DNA of 64,000 bases from Leadbetterella sp964423865 (GCA_964423865.1 CAYRGN010000013.1:1-64000), one strand, 5' to 3'. Shown: positions 33,774-42,968, counted from the stretch's first letter. Made by a program: numbers and translations. Notes: a model not told the origin generated them from the letters alone.

Positions 33774-36347
33774 ATGTCTGAAAATACTATCCGTACCACG
33801 AAAATCCTGTGCCTGTTACTTTTCGCCGCACTGCCTTCCCTCGCCACCCGGGTCAAAGGGGTGATTCATGACACCTCCGGACAGCCCATGAGCTTCGCGT
33901 CAGTAGTCGTCCGGGGCGAGGCCGTAGGCACCATGGCCAATGAAGCAGGAGAATTCAGCCTCGATCTGCCCTCGGGGAAGCCGTACGAACTGGTTTTCCA
34001 GTTCCTGGGCTATAAAACCGTCATCGAAAAAATTGAAACCGGGGAGAAGGAGATCACACTTCGCATCACCATGCAGGAGCAGTCTATCCGTCTGGGTGAG
34101 ATCAAAATTGGCAAAAGCAACGAAGACCCCGCTTATGCCATCATGCGGAGAGCCATCGCAAAAAGCAAAATCCACGACAAACAGGTGGATCATTACAACG
34201 CCGACGTCTACGTTAAAAACACCCTGCTGATTCACAAAGTTCCGGGGCTTTTTCGCAAGCAACTGGAGAAAAACAATATTAAGGTGGGCGTACCCTTCGT
34301 ATCTGAGGCCCTCGTCAACCTGAAATTCACCCAGCCCAACAAGCGGGTTACCCGGGTGCTGGCCAAAAAGCTCAGCTTTGATGAAGTAGACATTTCCGGC
34401 GCGTATTACCTGGTTAATTTTTATAATATACCAGACGACCTCGACCTCGTATCTCCCCTGTCGGCCAAAGCCTTTTCCTACTATCGTTTTGAATACCTGG
34501 GCTACTTTGAAGACCGGGGAAGGGTCATTAATAAAATCAAAATTATTCCCCGGAGTTACGGACCAGGCGTCTGCCGGGGCACCATCTATATTATTGACGA
34601 CCTCTGGTCTATTCACAGTATTGAGGCCGAAACCGTAAACCAGGGTTTTACCATCAAGCTGAAACAATTGTACAGTCCTCACCAGGAAGTCTGGGTACCG
34701 GTAAGCCAGGCCATAGACTTTGCCGGAAAGCCCTTCGGCTTTGATTTCAGCGCGAAACTCCAGGTAAACCCTAAATACAAGGCACTTAAAATCAATGAGA
34801 AATACGTAGCCGAAGTGAAAGTCCTTGACCGTAAAGACGCCCCTCAGCCCAAAGTCCGCAAAGACGTATCCCTAACCCAGAAAGAACTCACCATCAAGGA
34901 ACTAAACCGTCTGACCCGGCAGATGGAAAAAGAAGAAAAAACTGTACAGAAAAAAGAAGAGCGAAATACGGTGACGATAGACTCCGTATCTACCGATTCT
35001 CTGGCCCGGAAGCGTTCCGCCGAATTCTGGGACTCGGTCCGGTCTATTCCTCTTACCGTAGAGGAAAAGAAGAGTTATCGGTTTGGCGACAGCATACGGG
35101 TGATTCAAAATATTGAAAAAGATAGTGTTAAAGCAAAACCGAAGAAGGATACCTACTGGAAAGAGATTTTCCTGGGCGACTCTTTCCGTCTTGGTAAAAA
35201 AGTAAATTTTCGTTATACCTCTCCCTTACTTCCCCTGGTGGGCGTGAATTACAATATGGTAGAAGGCATATTTACGGAAACCCGCCTGAACTTCAGCAGC
35301 GCTCCAAAAGACCGCTGGAGCTTTAACCTGGACAACCAAGTCCGCTATGCCTTCGGCCTGAACCGCCTGATGGCCAAATCTGACCTCCACCTGAAAAAAG
35401 GACCGCACCGCGTACTTATCGGCGGGGGAAGTTTCACCCAAACCTTTGATTCGGCCCAGGCCATTCCGGCTTATGCCAACACCCTCGTGAACCTTTTTAA
35501 GATTAACCTCATGCAGCTATACCGCAAAGACGGCGGGCATATCGGGTACACCTATACACAGGATCACATTTTCACCGCAGCTACCCGCGTGGAATTTGCA
35601 CACAGATCTCCTTTAGACAACCTGACCCGCCTGCCCATTGCCCTCGGGAAACGGGAACCCACCTCCAATATACCGGTCAATGAAGAGTGGGGAGACACCG
35701 GGTTCAGCCCCCACAACGCCCTGCTTTGGTCCAATACCCTGCACTACCGCCCGGGCGCCCGATACCGGATCAGGAACGGGAAAAAGACCTATGCGGGCAG
35801 CAACTGGCCCACGTTTTCCCTGAACTATACCAAAGGCATGGCGGATGTAAACTATGATTTCCTCAGCTTCGGCCTGGATCATTCGGTCAGCAGCGGACCT
35901 ACCGTTAAACTTAAATACTACGCGGAAACCGGCACCTTCCTGGGCAATTCTCAACTTTACCTGATGGACATGAAGCACGTCAACAGCGTCAAGATCTCCG
36001 AAACGGCCACAGGCACCTATTCCTTTTATCGCTTACTCAACACCCGCCTGCCGGTACAGATCAGTCCGGATAATTACTACCGGTATTCTACCCGGGGCGC
36101 TTATGTGAAAGTACATGCCATCAATGAATTCCGTCGCCTGCTGGTTACGCAGATCCCCATCGCGCGGTTTACCGGCTTAAAAGAAGACCTCTTCATTAAC
36201 TACCTGAAAACGCCCGCCATGAAAAACTATGTAGAAGCCGGCTATGGCCTAGACGGGATCTTTAAACTCCTGCGCTTTGAGGTCATCACGGCTTGGGAAC
36301 AGGACATGAAACCACGCTGGGGCTGGCAGATCGGTATCACTTTTTAA
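33774..36347 (+). CDS. DUF5686 family outer-membrane protein with carboxypeptidase-like N-domain
   Basis: About 857 residues. After a signal peptide (ILCLLLFAALPSLA) comes a carboxypeptidase-D regulatory-like domain (VKGVIHDTSGQPMSFASVVV), then the DUF5686 region. A charged segment (TRQMEKEEKTVQKKEERNTV) separates it from a C-terminal part with alternating aromatic strands and the end GWQIGITF, which fits an outer-membrane barrel. Function is unknown; the family is widespread in Bacteroidota. The ATG at 33774 leaves a normal signal peptide; in-frame ATGs at 33732, 33747 and 33750 are possible but add an unusual leader. It converges with udk and overlaps its end by four bases. Confidence 0.82.
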   Translation: MSENTIRTTKILCLLLFAALPSLATRVKGVIHDTSGQPMSFASVVVRGEAVGTMANEAGEFSLDLPSGKPYELVFQFLGYKTVIEKIETGEKEITLRITMQEQSIRLGEIKIGKSNEDPAYAIMRRAIAKSKIHDKQVDHYNADVYVKNTLLIHKVPGLFRKQLEKNNIKVGVPFVSEALVNLKFTQPNKRVTRVLAKKLSFDEVDISGAYYLVNFYNIPDDLDLVSPLSAKAFSYYRFEYLGYFEDRGRVINKIKIIPRSYGPGVCRGTIYIIDDLWSIHSIEAETVNQGFTIKLKQLYSPHQEVWVPVSQAIDFAGKPFGFDFSAKLQVNPKYKALKINEKYVAEVKVLDRKDAPQPKVRKDVSLTQKELTIKELNRLTRQMEKEEKTVQKKEERNTVTIDSVSTDSLARKRSAEFWDSVRSIPLTVEEKKSYRFGDSIRVIQNIEKDSVKAKPKKDTYWKEIFLGDSFRLGKKVNFRYTSPLLPLVGVNYNMVEGIFTETRLNFSSAPKDRWSFNLDNQVRYAFGLNRLMAKSDLHLKKGPHRVLIGGGSFTQTFDSAQAIPAYANTLVNLFKINLMQLYRKDGGHIGYTYTQDHIFTAATRVEFAHRSPLDNLTRLPIALGKREPTSNIPVNEEWGDTGFSPHNALLWSNTLHYRPGARYRIRNGKKTYAGSNWPTFSLNYTKGMADVNYDFLSFGLDHSVSSGPTVKLKYYAETGTFLGNSQLYLMDMKHVNSVKISETATGTYSFYRLLNTRLPVQISPDNYYRYSTRGAYVKVHAINEFRRLLVTQIPIARFTGLKEDLFINYLKTPAMKNYVEAGYGLDGIFKLLRFEVITAWEQDMKPRWGWQIGITF

Positions 36348-36973
36348 GGAACCAGCTCTTTTTCCAGCAGGCTTTTGAGATAAGCGGTAAGAAGTTTTAA
36401 GCCGTTCTCAAAATCGCGGTTATTGTTAATAATGAGGTCGGCATCCTGCTTCACAGGACGAATAAAACGCTCATACGTAGGCGCCACGTGATTCTCCCAC
36501 CGATACAGGATAGAGTCCAGGTCGTACTGGCGTTCATTGGTATCCCGGATAATCCGCCGACGGATCTTCACGTGTTCTACCGCGTCAATAAAAATTTTCA
36601 GATCGAGCATAGCCGAAATTGCCGGGTCATGGAAGGCGAAAATCCCTTCTACTACAATCACGGGCGCGGGGTACAGCGTAATGGTTTTCGGTTCAAAGTC
36701 GCATTCGAAAGTATACTCCTTCATCGTCACCGCCTGTCCGTTTCTCAGCAGGTCGATATGGGCGGCGAACTGGGCGAAGTCAATGGATTCCGGCACATCA
36801 AAATTAAAGACACCGTTGGTGTCTTTGGGTACGTGTACTCTTTCCTTATAATAATTATCCTGGGAGATCAGGCAAACCTCATCGTCCTTAAAATGCTTCA
36901 GGAGACTGTTCAGAAAAAAAGTTTTTCCTGACGCACTCCCACCTGTAATTCCGATAATATACGGGGATCTCAT
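36344..36973 (-). CDS. udk: Uridine kinase
   Basis: A 209-residue P-loop kinase that phosphorylates uridine and cytidine in the pyrimidine salvage pathway. The P-loop GGSASGKTF is at the N-terminus, followed by SQDNYYK, NFDVPESIDF and VVEGIFAF, all typical of Udk. RRIIRDTNERQYDLDSILYR is the lid region. The ATG at 36973 is used; the TTG two codons upstream is less likely. The last bases overlap the convergent DUF5686 gene. Confidence 0.93.
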   Translation of the reverse strand: MRSPYIIGITGGSASGKTFFLNSLLKHFKDDEVCLISQDNYYKERVHVPKDTNGVFNFDVPESIDFAQFAAHIDLLRNGQAVTMKEYTFECDFEPKTITLYPAPVIVVEGIFAFHDPAISAMLDLKIFIDAVEHVKIRRRIIRDTNERQYDLDSILYRWENHVAPTYERFIRPVKQDADLIINNNRDFENGLKLLTAYLKSLLEKELVP

Positions 36974-37099
36974 ACACAATGGCCTTGTTTGTCACGCAAA
37001 ATTAAGCAATGATTCGGGGATGGTCCAAATCCCCTGCCGAAAGTTTTCCGCTCAGGATCAATCATTCCGGCAAAGCCAATCAATTTTTTTCAAAAAGTA

Positions 37100-37131
37100 T
37101 TTGGAGGATATAAATTTACCCGGTATTTTTG
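37100..37131 (+). promoter_or_regulatory. Promoter of tRNA-Gln
   Basis: TTTG at 37100-37103 and TATTTTTG at 37124-37131 are 20 bases apart, close to the ideal Bacteroidota promoter, and the tRNA starts 18 bases downstream. Confidence 0.7.
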
Positions 37132-37148
37132 CACCCACGTTACAGTAA

Positions 37149-37219
37149 TGGCTGATGGTGTAAGGGTAACACAGAGGTTTTTGGTGCCTTTATTCTAGGT
37201 TCGAATCCTAGTCGGCCAA
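37149..37219 (+). tRNA. tRNA-Gln (anticodon TTG)
   Basis: The acceptor strands TGGCTGA and TCGGCCA pair with one G-T. D arm, anticodon stem (GAGGT/GCCTT) and T arm (CTAGG TTCGAAT CCTAG) are all present, and the loop TTTTGGT gives anticodon TTG. CCA is not encoded. A terminator follows at once. Confidence 0.93.
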
Positions 37220-37223
37220 CTGG

Positions 37224-37255
37224 AAAAGCCGCTCATTTGGGCGGCTTTTTTCTTT
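37224..37255 (+). terminator. Terminator of tRNA-Gln
   Basis: AAAAGCCGC and GCGGCTTTT form a stem followed by T-rich sequence. Confidence 0.8.
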
Positions 37256-37284
37256 TTATATACTATTTGTGCGGTGGCCCGATT

Positions 37285-37560
37285 CTACTCCCCCTTATAA
37301 GAAATAGCCTTAATAAGTTTTAACCCATTAAGTTCTTCAATCACCTGAATGTTTTCCGACGGAATAACTCCTCGTTTGATCCAGTTACTCACCACATTCG
37401 TGTCTTTTATACCGAAGCGTTCACAATACTTTTTTATCGTCAGCCATTCACTCAGGCTATAATCTACTCCATTATTATGCAGAAACCTTACGGCTTCGTT
37501 TAACCTTTCCCTGGCCTCGCCTATTACTTCCTGCACTTCGCTTTCTCTTGCCGTTACCAT
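37285..37560 (-). CDS. Small protein with helix-turn-helix-like region (91 aa)
   Basis: A 91-residue protein. The first part is a charged helix (ESEVQEVIGEARERLNEAVR). The second (WLTIKKYCERFGIKDTNVVSNWIKRGVI) reads like a MerR/excisionase-type helix-turn-helix, where a residue after the turn would contact DNA. It lies 24 bases downstream of another small gene on the same strand and next to tRNA-Gln. Function unknown; a small DNA-binding regulator is the best guess. The perfect palindrome at 37802-37818 could be its target. Confidence 0.65.
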   Translation of the reverse strand: MVTARESEVQEVIGEARERLNEAVRFLHNNGVDYSLSEWLTIKKYCERFGIKDTNVVSNWIKRGVIPSENIQVIEELNGLKLIKAISYKGE

Positions 37561-37584
37561 AATTATCGTATTAAATCAGATCGG

Positions 37585-37767
37585 TTATTTAAGCCCCTCT
37601 CTTAGTTTATCAATTGTTTCGTTATTTTGACCTATCAGATCTATAATTTCGTTTACCTCTTCGTCTGTCAAGTCTCCCCTTTGGGCCTTGTTTCGGAGTA
37701 GCATTTTCAATTTCCCATTCTCTATCAAAAGTCCTGCGACAATCTGTTTTAATTTCTCTTTACTCAT
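37585..37767 (-). CDS. Small helical protein (60 aa), unknown function
   Basis: A 60-residue, highly charged, probably coiled-coil protein (LKQIVAGLLIENGKLKMLLR, then EEVNEIIDLIGQNNETIDKL). No family recognised. It begins 34 bases downstream of a perfect palindrome and is followed on the same strand by the helix-turn-helix-like gene, which suggests a two-gene operon. Confidence 0.5.
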   Translation of the reverse strand: MSKEKLKQIVAGLLIENGKLKMLLRNKAQRGDLTDEEVNEIIDLIGQNNETIDKLREGLK

Positions 37768-37801
37768 TCTGTGGTTGTCTAGATGACATAAAGGTATTGA
37801 A

Positions 37802-37818
37802 TGTTACATTATGTAACA
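37802..37818 (-). promoter_or_regulatory. Perfect 17-bp palindrome upstream of two small genes
   Basis: TGTTACAT and ATGTAACA face each other around one T. On the minus strand TACCTTTA, close to the -7 consensus, follows about 10 bases later and the 60-aa gene starts 34 bases later. Operator by position; protein unknown. Confidence 0.55.
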
Positions 37819-38003
37819 AATATTTAGATAGAAATTACTCAGTTCAAAACAAAAAAATGCCCAGGGTAACACACCCGCATGTTTGAACTCTACCACCGCC
37901 CCCCTTGCCGCCAAAAATGCCCTTCGTGTTAATATTTTTCCGAAATTTTGTACTATTGACCACTTTTTGCCTAATTTGGTTTTATTAATACAAATTGCCC
38001 CCA

Positions 38004-39485
38004 ATGAGTTTCACTGAAAAAGACCTTAAACAAATACAAGAACGCGGCAGTCAACTTGCCGCCATCCAAAACCAGATCGAGAATTTCAAAAACGGTTTCC
38101 CTTTTATCCGTGCGGTGAAAGCCGCCACCATCGGCGATGGAATCATCCGGCTTTCCGAAGAAGAACTGGAGCAATATACCCACTTATTTGATCAGCAGGC
38201 GCCTAAGAAAAGCCTGGTAAAATTCGTACCCGCTTCAGGCGCCGCCAGCCGCATGTTCAAAGCCCTGTATGCCGCCAAAGAGGAAGGAAAAACCGACAAG
38301 GCCGTAGAACAGTTTCATAACGAAACCGAAAAATTCGCGTTTTTCAAAAGCCTTTCAGCTCACCTGACCGACGGCTCCCTTCAAAATAAACTGGAAGCCC
38401 TTCTGGGTGCCGGCGGACTCGATTACGGTAACCTCCCGAAAGGACTGCTCGAATTTCATCTTTATCCCGATGGCGCCCGCACCGCCCTGGAAGAACACCT
38501 GGTAGAGGGCGCGCTCTATGCCAATAACAAGGGAAAAGTACGCTTGCATTTCACCGTATCGCCTGAACATAAACGAAAATTCAGAGCCCTGATCAATTCT
38601 GTAAAAAGCCGGTACGAAGAAAAATACGGTGTGAAATATACCATTGCGTTTTCCGAACAAAAACCGGCGACCGATACCATCGCGGTAGACCCGGACAACC
38701 AACCTTTCCGCGACAAAAACGGGAAACTGCTTTTCCGTCCCGCAGGCCACGGCGCACTCCTGGACAACCTGAACGACATTCAGGCCGATGTGGTGTTCAT
38801 CAAGAACATCGATAACGTAGTACCCGACCACCTCAAAAAAGAGACCGTTATCTATAAAAAAGCCCTGGCCGGCCTGCTTCTGGATTACCAGAAAAAAATA
38901 TTCTACCTGGTTAAACGCCTTGAAAAGCCGGAACCCAGCGCCTTCATGATCAACAAAGCGGTCCGCTTTCTGAAAAATGAGCTGAATATCGACCCGCCCA
39001 AAGGTTTCCGCCTCTGGTCTGGCGATGATAAACTGGCATTCGTACTCGGCAAGCTCAGACGGCCCCTGCGCGTTTGCGGCATGGTGAAAAATGTGGGGGA
39101 ACCCGGTGGAGGACCTTTCTGGGTAGGCAACGAAGACGGCTCCGTGGCCTTGCAGATAGTAGAATCTGCCCAGTTTGATATGGACCACAAAAAGCAAATA
39201 GCCATTTTTGAAAATGCCACCCACTTCAACCCGGTAGACCTCATCTGCTCTTTCCGCGATCACCGGAAAGCGTATTACAATTTACCCGATTTCCGCGACG
39301 ATAAAACCGGCTTTATCACCGAAAAGTCGCAAAGCGGAAAAACCCTCAAAGCCCAGGAACTACCCGGCCTTTGGAACGGCGCCATGGCCCACTGGAACAC
39401 CCTTTTTGTGGAAGTACCGCTCATTACCTTTAACCCGGTAAAAACCGTCAATGACCTGCTGAGAAAAGAACATCAACCCGAATAA
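38004..39485 (+). CDS. DUF4301 family protein
   Basis: A 493-residue cytoplasmic protein of the DUF4301 family, found mainly in Bacteroidota. Recognisable parts are FVPASGAASRMFKALYAA near the N-terminus, a nucleotidyltransferase-like feel, and later FRPAGHGALLDNLNDI and VFIKNIDNVVPD, which resemble sugar-nucleotide uridylyltransferase segments. CGMVKNVGEPGGGPFWVGNEDGS is also conserved-looking. The biochemical role is not established. The ATG at 38004 is chosen over a TTG at 37995. The penicillin-acylase gene begins 5 bases after its stop, so they are probably co-transcribed. Confidence 0.8.
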   Translation: MSFTEKDLKQIQERGSQLAAIQNQIENFKNGFPFIRAVKAATIGDGIIRLSEEELEQYTHLFDQQAPKKSLVKFVPASGAASRMFKALYAAKEEGKTDKAVEQFHNETEKFAFFKSLSAHLTDGSLQNKLEALLGAGGLDYGNLPKGLLEFHLYPDGARTALEEHLVEGALYANNKGKVRLHFTVSPEHKRKFRALINSVKSRYEEKYGVKYTIAFSEQKPATDTIAVDPDNQPFRDKNGKLLFRPAGHGALLDNLNDIQADVVFIKNIDNVVPDHLKKETVIYKKALAGLLLDYQKKIFYLVKRLEKPEPSAFMINKAVRFLKNELNIDPPKGFRLWSGDDKLAFVLGKLRRPLRVCGMVKNVGEPGGGPFWVGNEDGSVALQIVESAQFDMDHKKQIAIFENATHFNPVDLICSFRDHRKAYYNLPDFRDDKTGFITEKSQSGKTLKAQELPGLWNGAMAHWNTLFVEVPLITFNPVKTVNDLLRKEHQPE

Positions 39486-39490
39486 CCTAT

Positions 39491-41938
39491 ATGAAGCTTC
39501 TTAAATACCTGTGGAGTCCCCTGGTGGCCATAGCACTCATTTACTTCTTTAACAAAACCCTGGGCAGCGTACCGCCCCTGGGTAAATTCTTCAGTCCGTT
39601 TCACGGCTTCCTTCAGAACACTACCCAGGAGGAGGACCTCTCGGAAGAAATCTTCCTGAAAGGCGTGAATGAACCGGTAAAAGTGGTATTCGACAGCAAT
39701 TTCGTACCCCATGTTTTTGCCGCCAATGAAGACGACCTCTACTTTACGCAGGGCTACCTGGTAGCGCGCGACCGCCTCTGGCAAATGGAATTCTATACCC
39801 TCGTTTCCTCCGGCCGCCTGACAGAAGTGGTGGGCGAAACCGCCTTTGAGTTTGACCGGTACAACCGGCGCCTGGGAATGGCGCGGGCGGCGGAAGAGAT
39901 CGTGGAAAATCAGAAAAAAGACGAAAAAGCCTGGCGGATACTCACCGCTTATTCCAACGGGGTAAACGCCTTCATATCCCAGCTCTCCTACAAGAACCTT
40001 CCCGTAGAATACAAAATACTGGGCTACCAACCCGAAGAATGGACCCCGCTGAAGACCATTCTGATGCTCATGAATATGCGTCAGACCCTCAACGGCGCCA
40101 GCGACGACTTCCGCCTCACCAACGTGCTGGCACGCTACGGTATCGATACGGTAAACGACCTCTTCCCGGATTACCCTACCGTAGAATCGCCCATTATTCC
40201 TTCCGGTACCCCCTGGAATTTCAAGGCAGAACCGGTAAAAACACCCGAGATCACCCTGCCCCCCATACAGCAGGAATTGCTGAGCGAGTTTATCACCCGG
40301 CCCAATCCGGGTATAGGCTCCAACAACTGGGCCATCAGCGGAAGCAAGTCGGCTACCGGCCTCCCTATCCTGGCCAACGACCCCCACCTCGGCCTGAGCC
40401 TGCCCTCTATCTGGTACCAGATGCAGCTCTCCGCACCGGGCGTAAACGTGTATGGAGTGGCCCTGCCCGGCTGCCCGGGCATCATTATCGGGTTCAACAA
40501 AGACGTAGCCTGGGGCGTAACCAACGTAGGAAGCGACGTAATGGATTTCTATCGTATCCGCTTCAAAGACAGCACCCGACAGGAATACTGGCACGATAAT
40601 CAGTGGAAACCCACCAAAACCTATATCGAAGAATTCCGCTTAAAAAGCGGGAAAGTAGTCAGGGATACCCTCATCTATACCCATCACGGGCCTATCGTGT
40701 ACAACGAAAACAAAAAAGAAAATTACGCCAAAAATGCGCCGGCCGGCCATGCCATGAAATGGATAGCCCATTACGCCGCCGGGTCAGACCTTTCTACCTT
40801 CCTGGCCCTAAACAAAGCCCGGAATTACGACGACTACCGCAAGGCTCTCTCTACCTACTCCGCGCCGGCTCAAAACTTCGTGTTTGCCAGCAACGAAAAC
40901 GACATCGCCATCACGGTCAACGGAAAACTGCCTTTGAAATGGAAAGAACAGGGGAAATTTATCCTCGACGGCACCAACCCGGAACACGACTGGCAAGGAT
41001 ATATTCCCTTTGAACAAAACCCTGCGGTAAAAAATCCGCCCCGCGGTTTTGTGAGTTCTGCCAACCAGTTTTCGGCCGACCTTTCCTACCCCTATTACCT
41101 GGGCTGGCATTTCGCACCCGCCTACCGGGGCCGCCGAATCAACGACCGCCTGAACAGGTTGAACGGAGCCACGGCCGACAGCCTCCGGGCCATTCAGAAC
41201 GACAACTACAACCTCATGGCCGAGCGCACCTTGCCCGCCCTGATTCCTGCCCTGGAGAAACACGCCACCCCTGACCTCCTGGAACCCATCAAAATACTGA
41301 AAAGCTGGAACCTGGAAAACACCTCCACCTCCGTGGGTGCCAGTATTTTTGAAACCTGGGCGCCGGAACTCAGCAAGTGGATCTGGGACGACGATTTCCC
41401 GGCGGTCAATAACATGATGTACCCCCTGAATGACCGCACCGCCCGGCTGCTCACCGCCGAACCGACCTCTCCGTGGTTTGACAACTCCCTAACCGCCGAC
41501 ACCGTAGAAACCTTTGACTATATCGTAGTAGGCAGTTTCAAAGCCGCGCTCGACTCGCTCACCCGACACCACGGTACAATAAACGAAGAAAACTGGGCCT
41601 GGTACAAGGTAAAAAACACCGGCATCAACCACCTCGTCCCGGCCTTCAAAAGCTTTAGCAGGTCAACGGTGAAAATCGGCGGCGGAGCACAGATTGTCAA
41701 TGCCGCCACCACCCGTACCGGCCCCTCCTGGCGTATGGTAGTGGAACTCGACAAAGAATGGCCGCGTGCATACGGCTTATACCCCGGCGGACAATCAGGC
41801 CGGCCGTCTAGCAAATACTACGAAAACATGATCGATGACTGGGCGGAAGGAAATCTCAACCCCCTCATCTTTATGAAGACCAAAGACGAAAAAATAAATA
41901 AACATCTGAAGAATATCATAATTAACCCGAAAAAGTGA
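39491..41938 (+). CDS. Penicillin acylase family N-terminal-nucleophile hydrolase
   Basis: An 815-residue exported amidohydrolase of the penicillin acylase family, made as a precursor that cleaves itself. An N-terminal hydrophobic segment (YLWSPLVAIALIYFF) anchors or exports it. The alpha-chain region contains QGYLVARDRLWQMEF. The new N-terminus of the beta chain is the serine of GIGSNNW, the catalytic nucleophile, followed by LANDPHLGLSLPSIWY and the oxyanion asparagine region near GFVSSANQ. Members cleave acyl amides, including penicillins and acyl-homoserine lactones; the native substrate is open. It follows DUF4301 by 5 bases and overlaps a small membrane-protein gene. Confidence 0.9.
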   Translation: MKLLKYLWSPLVAIALIYFFNKTLGSVPPLGKFFSPFHGFLQNTTQEEDLSEEIFLKGVNEPVKVVFDSNFVPHVFAANEDDLYFTQGYLVARDRLWQMEFYTLVSSGRLTEVVGETAFEFDRYNRRLGMARAAEEIVENQKKDEKAWRILTAYSNGVNAFISQLSYKNLPVEYKILGYQPEEWTPLKTILMLMNMRQTLNGASDDFRLTNVLARYGIDTVNDLFPDYPTVESPIIPSGTPWNFKAEPVKTPEITLPPIQQELLSEFITRPNPGIGSNNWAISGSKSATGLPILANDPHLGLSLPSIWYQMQLSAPGVNVYGVALPGCPGIIIGFNKDVAWGVTNVGSDVMDFYRIRFKDSTRQEYWHDNQWKPTKTYIEEFRLKSGKVVRDTLIYTHHGPIVYNENKKENYAKNAPAGHAMKWIAHYAAGSDLSTFLALNKARNYDDYRKALSTYSAPAQNFVFASNENDIAITVNGKLPLKWKEQGKFILDGTNPEHDWQGYIPFEQNPAVKNPPRGFVSSANQFSADLSYPYYLGWHFAPAYRGRRINDRLNRLNGATADSLRAIQNDNYNLMAERTLPALIPALEKHATPDLLEPIKILKSWNLENTSTSVGASIFETWAPELSKWIWDDDFPAVNNMMYPLNDRTARLLTAEPTSPWFDNSLTADTVETFDYIVVGSFKAALDSLTRHHGTINEENWAWYKVKNTGINHLVPAFKSFSRSTVKIGGGAQIVNAATTRTGPSWRMVVELDKEWPRAYGLYPGGQSGRPSSKYYENMIDDWAEGNLNPLIFMKTKDEKINKHLKNIIINPKK

Positions 41939-42294
41939 TGCTGTACTTCTCCATTATCATTTTAGGCGCTATCGGCTCCCTCCTGGGTCCATGGTGGTCA
42001 TTGCCCGTAGTGGCAGCCCTCATTTGCGCCCTGAAAGCCCAAACCTCCCGGCAGGCATTTACCGTATCCTGCCTGGCCGCCATTACCCTGTGGGCAGGCT
42101 ACTCCCTTATTCTCATTTTTTCCGGAAAGGAAAATCTTGTAGACAAAATCGGAGCGCTCTTTACCGGCAGCAGCGCTGTGCTCTCTCAAATACCCAGCCT
42201 GGCCCTGATCCTGCTCATCGTTACCCTGGTGGCCGGACTCACCACGGGTTTTGCCGGCCTCGCCGGGCGGCACCTGCGCGTACTATTCGACTGA
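41938..42294 (+). CDS. Small integral membrane protein (118 aa)
   Basis: About four hydrophobic segments fill almost the whole protein (LYFSIIILGAIGSLLGPWW, VAALICALKA, LAAITLWAGYSLILIF, LALILLIVTLVAGLTTGFAG). No family recognised. The ATG at 41938 overlaps the TGA of the acylase gene by one base (TGATG), a sign of coupled translation, so it may assist the acylase or simply share its transcript. Confidence 0.7.
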   Translation: MLYFSIIILGAIGSLLGPWWSLPVVAALICALKAQTSRQAFTVSCLAAITLWAGYSLILIFSGKENLVDKIGALFTGSSAVLSQIPSLALILLIVTLVAGLTTGFAGLAGRHLRVLFD

Positions 42295-42306
42295 CGCATC
42301 CACATA

Positions 42307-42352
42307 CCCGCTTTCCCATTTTCTTTCTAAACGAAGGGAAATGGGGAAGCGG
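42307..42352. repeat. Imperfect inverted repeat before the RAYT gene
   Basis: CCCGCTTTCCCATTTTC and its near complement GAAATGGGGAAGCGG form a long imperfect stem between the membrane-protein gene and the transposase. It may be a terminator or an end of the RAYT insertion. Confidence 0.5.
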
Positions 42353-42377
42353 ATCAATAAATAATTACAATCTACAA

Positions 42378-42968
42378 ATGAATAAATACAATCCCCATAT
42401 CCACCATAGACGTTCCATCCGCCTGAAAGGCTACGATTATTCTCAGGCCGGATTATATTTCATTACAATTTGTTGCCAGGATAGAATTTGTCGGTTTGGA
42501 CACATTGAAAACGGAAAAATGGTATTGAACCATTGGGGGCAAATTGCACACAACGAATGGGCGAAAACGCCCGAAATTCGTCCCAACGTTGAATTGGGCG
42601 AATTTATAATAATGCCCAACCATATACACGGTATTATCCGGTTATCCACCGCGGGTAGGGGCGAATTGCATTCGCCCCTATTGCATTCGCCCGATCCATC
42701 GGGCGAATGCAAAACATCCGATGATTCGGGCGTTTGCAAAACGCCCCTACGGTCACCATCCCAAACCGTCGGCGCCATTGTTCGTGGGTACAAATCATCG
42801 GTGACAAAACAAATAAATATGATGGGATTATTCGATACGCCCATACAAATATGGCACCGCAATTATTGGGAACACATCATTCGCGATGAACAATCGTATC
42901 AACGTATTTCCAATTACATCATTAACAACCCTAGAAAATGGGATAATGATAAATTCTATAAAAAATGA
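42378..42968 (+). CDS. REP-associated tyrosine transposase (RAYT, IS200/IS605-like)
   Basis: A 196-residue Y1 transposase. The N-terminal RLKGYDYSQAGLYFITICCQ, the HUH motif in MPNHIHGI (His-x-His), and the tyrosine region SYQRISNYIINNPRKW are typical of RAYT proteins. Such proteins nick single-stranded hairpins (REP sequences) and are usually single-copy domesticated genes. Three palindromes lie inside the coding sequence (42656-42746), encoding the atypical insert ELHSPLLHSPDPSGECKTS between motif HUH and the C-terminal part. The gene sits alone between unrelated genes and ends 40 bases before a convergent permease gene. Confidence 0.88.
   Translation: MNKYNPHIHHRRSIRLKGYDYSQAGLYFITICCQDRICRFGHIENGKMVLNHWGQIAHNEWAKTPEIRPNVELGEFIIMPNHIHGIIRLSTAGRGELHSPLLHSPDPSGECKTSDDSGVCKTPLRSPSQTVGAIVRGYKSSVTKQINMMGLFDTPIQIWHRNYWEHIIRDEQSYQRISNYIINNPRKWDNDKFYKK
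42656..42746. repeat. Three REP-like palindromes inside the RAYT coding region
   Basis: Palindrome 1: TAGGGGCGAAT / ATTCGCCCCTA with 3-base loop (42656-42680). Palindrome 2: perfect 15-bp arms TTGCATTCGCCCGAT / ATCGGGCGAATGCAA with 2-base loop (42681-42712). Palindrome 3: GGGCGTTT / AAACGCCC with 3-base loop (42728-42746). All share GGGCG and two share GCGAAT. The reading frame stays open through them. Confidence 0.85.

Noticed and set aside
37804..38004. 66-aa minus-strand frame opposite the DUF4301 promoter region
   Set aside because: No ribosome site, no domain, and it overlaps the palindrome and the divergent gene start.
41935..42294. GTG start of the small membrane protein gene
   Set aside because: The ATG at 41938 directly follows and overlaps the upstream stop as TGATG, the usual coupled arrangement.
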